From Acidimicrobiales bacterium (GTDB lineage: Bacteria; Actinomycetota; Acidimicrobiia; Acidimicrobiales; RAAP-2): DNA of 8,936 nucleotides. The notes under the pieces are model-generated. The model saw nothing but the letters and a program-made list of their open reading frames with translations, was not told the origin of the DNA and searched no databases. Of the stretch, positions 6,763-8,936 are shown one piece after another. The number at the start of each line of letters is the position of its first letter. Positions within the stretch are counted from its first letter, which is position 1. The translations under genes were made by a program, and so were the position numbers. The DNA lies in assembly GCA_030044045.1 (NCBI GenBank), contig JASHWO010000166.1:1-8936 (forward strand), in the 5' to 3' direction.

Positions 6763-7253
6763 GCTCTACCTAACGACGCACGGCCGCCGGTGTGACACGG
6801 AATTTCCGGATGCTCCCTCGCCGGGAGTGTCGGTCCCGGCGACGCGGCTGGGCACCGCGACCGTTGCCGGGGACTCCACTGTGCATCACCTTTTTACCTC
6901 TGTTTCCTCTGGCGGAGACCGCGTGGCGAGCCGAGGTCAGGAACTTCGTGGCCTTGTGCAACAAGGCGAGGTAACCCTGCCACTGGTAACCAGCCATGTC
7001 AACTATCGTGACCTATGCAGTGTCCTCACGTCGGCAACTCTGGCCGGCGCCTGCATGCCGCCCCCGAACCTCCATACACGGTCAGGATCGCGGTGCCGCA
7101 CGCGCCCCTCGCTTCGGCCACGGCCCTCGATCCCTCCGCTGCCGGATGGCGAGAAGGGAAGTACGAGAGGAAGGTTCCTTGACCGATCGTCGGCACTGTT
7201 CGTCAGCGAAGAAATTCCAGTCGACCGCCATCTGACGGCCGCGGAGCCGCGCC
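6763..7253. other. Intergenic region without a convincing gene
   Basis: These 491 bp separate the start of the propeller gene from the stop of the secreted-protein gene. Frames on both strands are short, Arg/Pro/Ser-rich and resemble no family I know. Two copies of GGTAACC lie 15 bp apart (6970-6976 and 6985-6991), beside a TTGACA on the minus strand (7002-6997), but I find no matching -10 element at normal spacing. Immediately after the secreted-protein stop is a GC palindrome, CGCGG-ag-CCGCG (7240-7251), whose two-base centre makes a stable hairpin unlikely. Confidence 0.4.
6970..6991. repeat. Paired GGTAACC sites upstream of the propeller gene
   Basis: GGTAACC occurs at 6970-6976 and 6985-6991, a 15-bp period. 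Each copy is itself nearly palindromic (GGTNACC). They lie about 210 bp upstream of the GTG start of the membrane propeller protein, next to TTGACA on the same strand as that gene. A regulator-binding role is possible but unproven. Confidence 0.3.
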
Positions 7254-8105
7254 CTATGTGCAGTGCAGCCAGGATTCCGAGGATGTGGCCCCACCCTCGT
7301 CGGTGCCGTTCACGCTCCAGATCTGTGAGGTGCGGAACTCGTGGGTCCCTGTGATGTGCGTGCAGAAGTAGTACGTCGAGACGGCATAGGACGTACGGGG
7401 GTGTGTGGTGGTGCCGCCCTGGTTTGTTCCGACATGTGTGAACACGCCCCGGTAGATCGAGACGATCAGGCCGAGCGTCTCGGGGTTGCCACAGTCGATG
7501 ACGCCCGTCCCGTCGACCAGAGGGCCGAATGTCGTACTGGCGACGAATGGCGACTGGGGTGTCGGGTAGCAGCCACCTGTGACGGTGAGCCGCCCGTCAC
7601 CGTCCGCGCCGAGGTGCCGCACCACCGCGTCGGTCGTCGCGTCCCGACCGTTCCCCCGGTGGGCGGCGGCGGTCGCCGGCGACCCGTCGGCGCTCCGGAC
7701 CGGGTAGGTCCCGGTGACGGCCGAGCTGCCCGGCCGGAGGACCAGGGTCGCTCCCCCGTTCCCCGCTGTGGGGCTCAGCTCGGTCACCAGTACCTGGGCC
7801 TGCCCGAGCACGGTCACCTGGACTGTGACGCGTCCCCCGTTGTCCTCGGCACTGACCGTGCGCTCGGCCACGCTGACCGGTCCCGACGGCGTTGTCACGC
7901 TGGAGTACCCGATCGGCCCGGACGCTCCGGCGGTCAGCGGCCCGTCGCCCCGGTAGCCGGCCACGGCCGAGAACGCCTGGTTTTGCCAGGTGCCCCACGA
8001 CGTGCCGGCCGACGTCGACGTCGCTCCTGCTGCGATTGGTGCCAGCAGCGACGCGCTGGCCAGCGCCGCGGCCGCCAACGGCGCGCGGATGAAATGCTTG
8101 ATCAT
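7254..8105 (-). CDS. Secreted protein of unknown family (283 residues)
   Basis: I chose ATG 8105-8103 although the frame stays open to 8444. It has a very strong SD (GAGGGGGG three bases upstream), and the protein then begins with a clear signal peptide: MIKHFIRAPL, a hydrophobic Ala/Leu core (AAAALASASLLAPIA), and a likely cleavage at AAGA-TST near residue 28. The upstream extension is Arg/Pro-rich and overlaps the HTH gene, as expected for a shadow. The mature part (TSWGTWQNQAFSAVAGYRGD, GPIGYSSVTTPSG, VTVQVTVLGQAQVLVTELSP) looks beta-rich. It has four Cys (179, 205, 248, 282), enough for two disulfides outside the cell. I recognise no domain or catalytic motif. It follows the XRE regulator by 104 bp on the same strand and may be co-transcribed with it or driven from the gap. 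The SD can pair with sequence just after the regulator's stop codon (separate entry). Confidence 0.8.
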   Translation of the reverse strand: MIKHFIRAPLAAAALASASLLAPIAAGATSTSAGTSWGTWQNQAFSAVAGYRGDGPLTAGASGPIGYSSVTTPSGPVSVAERTVSAEDNGGRVTVQVTVLGQAQVLVTELSPTAGNGGATLVLRPGSSAVTGTYPVRSADGSPATAAAHRGNGRDATTDAVVRHLGADGDGRLTVTGGCYPTPQSPFVASTTFGPLVDGTGVIDCGNPETLGLIVSIYRGVFTHVGTNQGGTTTHPRTSYAVSTYYFCTHITGTHEFRTSQIWSVNGTDEGGATSSESWLHCT

Positions 8106-8110
8106 TTGCC

Positions 8111-8208
8111 CCCCTCGGATCTCCTCCCAAGACCTCTGGTCCGGGAAGTGTAATCCAAACGGGGTAGCGGGTAACGACCGATACCAGTAAGTATCCAGGT
8201 CCGAGGGG
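8111..8208 (-). promoter_or_regulatory. Possible RBS-sequestering long-range stem upstream of the secreted-protein gene
   Basis: CCCCTCGGA (8111-8119) and TCCGAGGGG (8200-8208) are perfect 9-bp complements. In a minus-strand transcript reading through from the regulator gene, the upstream arm lies one base beyond its stop codon. The downstream arm contains the GAGGGG of the secreted gene's SD. Between them is a smaller hairpin (GATAC 8180-8184, GTATC 8191-8195). Pairing would hide the SD on read-through mRNA, but not on a transcript starting inside the gap. The pairing is visible in the sequence; its effect is inference. Confidence 0.4.
8158..8174 (-). promoter_or_regulatory. Shared upstream motif, copy C (weaker; secreted-protein gene)
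   Basis: The plus strand reads AACGGGGTAGCGGGTAA. This resembles the core of copy B (AACGGGGGTACGGTAA) with small indels. It lies 53-69 bp upstream of ATG 8105, in the same orientation relative to its gene as copies A and B. On its own it would be weak; its position supports it. Confidence 0.3.
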
Positions 8209-8209
8209 C

Positions 8210-8656
8210 TCAGGTGCCTTTTCGTCGGTTCCTGCGCAGGATGTGCGGTGGGGACGACTTGAGCATCTTCGGACGCCGCGCGTCGTACGGCAGGAAGCCG
8301 TCGACCAACACAGCGGGCGAGACCCCCAACGCGAACGCCAATCCGACCAGGACTGTGACGGACGGGTTCCTCTTGCCGCACTCGATGTCGATGAGGTAGC
8401 GGACGGACACGCCCATCCGCTTCGCGAGATCGGCCTGGGTCCAACCGAGCGCGACACGACGCCGGAGGACTCGTTCGCCGAGGATCTCTGGCCAGGCCCT
8501 CGTATCCTGTGGCTCCCCCACCTCGGGCAGCGTAGACCGCTCGACCAGCGGAAACGATGATGGCTCGTCTGAGATGAACAACTGTTCATCAATGTCTTGC
8601 AATTTACTCTGCGACTTGCTACTGTCCCAGTACGGCGGAGTCAATTGAATATCCAT
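8210..8656 (-). CDS. XRE-family helix-turn-helix transcriptional regulator
   Basis: 148 residues from ATG 8656. Residues 1-55 are an acidic, Ser/Pro-rich extension (SKLQDIDEQLFISDEPSSF) of unknown role. About 57-118 is a typical Cro/C1-type (HTH_3) domain: ILGERVLRRRVALGWTQADL, AKRMGVSVRYLIDIECGKRN, PSVTVLVGLAFALGVSPAVL. It carries the characteristic TQxxLA and IExGKRxPS signatures, and the recognition helix is around VSVRYLIDIE. The tail (128-148) is basic (RRPKMLKSS, RRNRRKGT). Family members are DNA-binding repressors or activators, often autoregulated. The upstream region carries a 7-bp dyad abutting the SD and several repeats that could be its operator. The next gene on the strand encodes the 283-residue secreted protein, 104 bp away, the most likely target. 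A shared motif upstream of the large surface-protein gene suggests a wider regulon. A repressor of a toxin-antitoxin or phage locus is an alternative, but no partner is seen. Confidence 0.92.
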   Translation of the reverse strand: MDIQLTPPYWDSSKSQSKLQDIDEQLFISDEPSSFPLVERSTLPEVGEPQDTRAWPEILGERVLRRRVALGWTQADLAKRMGVSVRYLIDIECGKRNPSVTVLVGLAFALGVSPAVLVDGFLPYDARRPKMLKSSPPHILRRNRRKGT

Positions 8657-8660
8657 CTGG

Positions 8661-8683
8661 CCTACCGGAGGCGGTTCGGTAGG
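8661..8683 (-). promoter_or_regulatory. 7-bp dyad overlapping the SD of the XRE gene (operator or RBS-hiding hairpin)
   Basis: CCTACCG (8661-8667) and CGGTAGG (8677-8683) are perfect inverted repeats with a 9-base spacer. In the mRNA the 3' arm CGGTAGG contains the presumed SD (GGTAGG) and ends four bases before ATG 8656. This could be an RNA hairpin blocking the ribosome site, or a DNA operator for autoregulation by the HTH protein. Confidence 0.45.
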
Positions 8684-8691
8684 TCCGGTAC

Positions 8692-8710
8692 GGGAACGGG
8701 GGTACGGTAA
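8692..8710 (-). promoter_or_regulatory. Shared upstream motif, copy B (XRE regulator gene)
   Basis: The plus strand reads GGGAACGGGGGTACGGTAA. It lies 35-54 bp upstream of ATG 8656, a promoter-like position. It differs from copy A (4388-4405) by one extra base and one substitution. A GGTACGG direct repeat (8687-8693 and 8701-8707, 14 bp apart) overlaps it. Confidence 0.45.
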
Positions 8711-8926
8711 TTGATCCGCTGACTGACGCCGATTGATCCCGGCAGCGACGAATCTCCGCGCTGTCTACCCAGGTAGCGCGGGGTCCGTGGTGCCGTAGCG
8801 GCCCTGTGCCTCCCGTAGTTCCCCCTACTCACGGGGCCGCCGCGGCTCGCGGATTTCGACCGACCAGTGTGTGGTCGTCCTATGCCTGCCGACCGAACTT
8901 AGAAATTACCACCTGACCAATTGATC
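8710..8926 (+). repeat. Three ATTGATC copies upstream of the XRE gene
   Basis: ATTGATC occurs at 8710-8716, 8732-8738 and 8920-8926. The first two read ATTGATCC and are 22 bp apart, about two helical turns, on the same DNA face. In DNA this GC-rich, three AT-leaning heptamers within 220 bp are unlikely by chance, but the set is small. Confidence 0.35.
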
Positions 8927-8936
8927 GAAACCGCAC

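Larger units (their letters stand above)
8657..8936. other. Non-coding region upstream of the regulator, rich in dyads and repeats
   Basis: No reading frame of meaningful length enters from the right edge; all three minus frames stop within 19 codons. The region contains the SD-overlapping dyad, motif copy B and three ATTGATC copies (separate entries). It also has CGCGCT-N12-AGCGCG (8757-8780), whose loop includes TACC-CA-GGTA, and CGACCA-N5-TGGTCG (8861-8877). A regulatory role or the end of a neighbouring transcription unit is plausible. Confidence 0.4.

Noticed and set aside
6770..6997. Short basic minus-strand ORF (75 codons, or 39 from ATG 6886) ending seven bases before the propeller gene's GTG
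   Set aside because: The spacing is suggestive of a coupled leader, but the product is Arg-rich without family resemblance, and the SD (AAGG two bases from ATG) is poorly placed.
6719..7354. Plus-strand frame of 211 codons across the 6763-7253 gap
   Set aside because: It overlaps the ends of two well-supported minus-strand genes and shows no domain, SD or coding-like composition.
8106..8444. N-terminal extension of the secreted protein up to ATG 8444
   Set aside because: It overlaps the HTH gene in another frame and is Arg/Pro-rich. Internal ATG 8105 has a strong SD and begins a clean signal peptide.
8661..8936. CRISPR or other short-repeat array in the right-hand non-coding region
   Set aside because: Repeats are only seven bases and irregularly spaced; there are no regular spacers.

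Overview
The window is GC-rich and looks actinobacterial. The best taxonomic hint is the C-terminus of the largest protein: six tandem ~42-residue units of the type GYWLVASDGGIFAFG, a repeat I associate with exported proteins of the class Acidimicrobiia. I would place the DNA there with moderate confidence. GTG starts, G-rich Shine-Dalgarno (SD) sequences and hairpins without U-tracts also fit this group.

Layout from left to right. (1) <1-417, minus: the N-terminal part of a secreted protein that runs off the left edge. (2) 520-4053, minus: a very large secreted or surface protein with Ig-like modules and the six-unit repeat. Its signal peptide continues upstream of its first ATG, and the only ATG with a strong SD (4277) is out of frame because of a run of ten G (minus strand) at 4187-4196. 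(3) 4278-4533: intergenic DNA with dyads and a regulatory-looking motif. (4) 4534-4880, plus: the broken remnant of a zeta-toxin-like P-loop kinase, with one frameshift and a lost C-terminal half. (5) 4954-6762, minus: a membrane-anchored protein with a cytosolic domain, one transmembrane helix and an outer seven-unit beta-propeller-like domain. (6) 6763-7253: intergenic, no convincing gene. (7) 7254-8105, minus: a secreted 283-residue protein of unknown family. (8) 8210-8656, minus: an XRE-family HTH regulator. (9) 8657-8936: non-coding DNA rich in dyads and repeats.

All intact genes lie on the minus strand and, apart from the regulator, encode exported or membrane proteins. The most interesting link is in the non-coding DNA. 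A nearly identical 18/19-nt element lies upstream of the large surface protein (4388-4405) and the XRE regulator (8692-8710), and a weaker copy precedes the 283-residue secreted protein (8158-8174), all in the same orientation relative to their genes. This suggests, by inference only, a small regulon of surface proteins under shared control. The G10 tract could add on/off switching of the large surface protein, unless it is a homopolymer sequencing error. The SDs of both the regulator and the secreted gene are complementary to sequences just upstream, which would allow control at translation.
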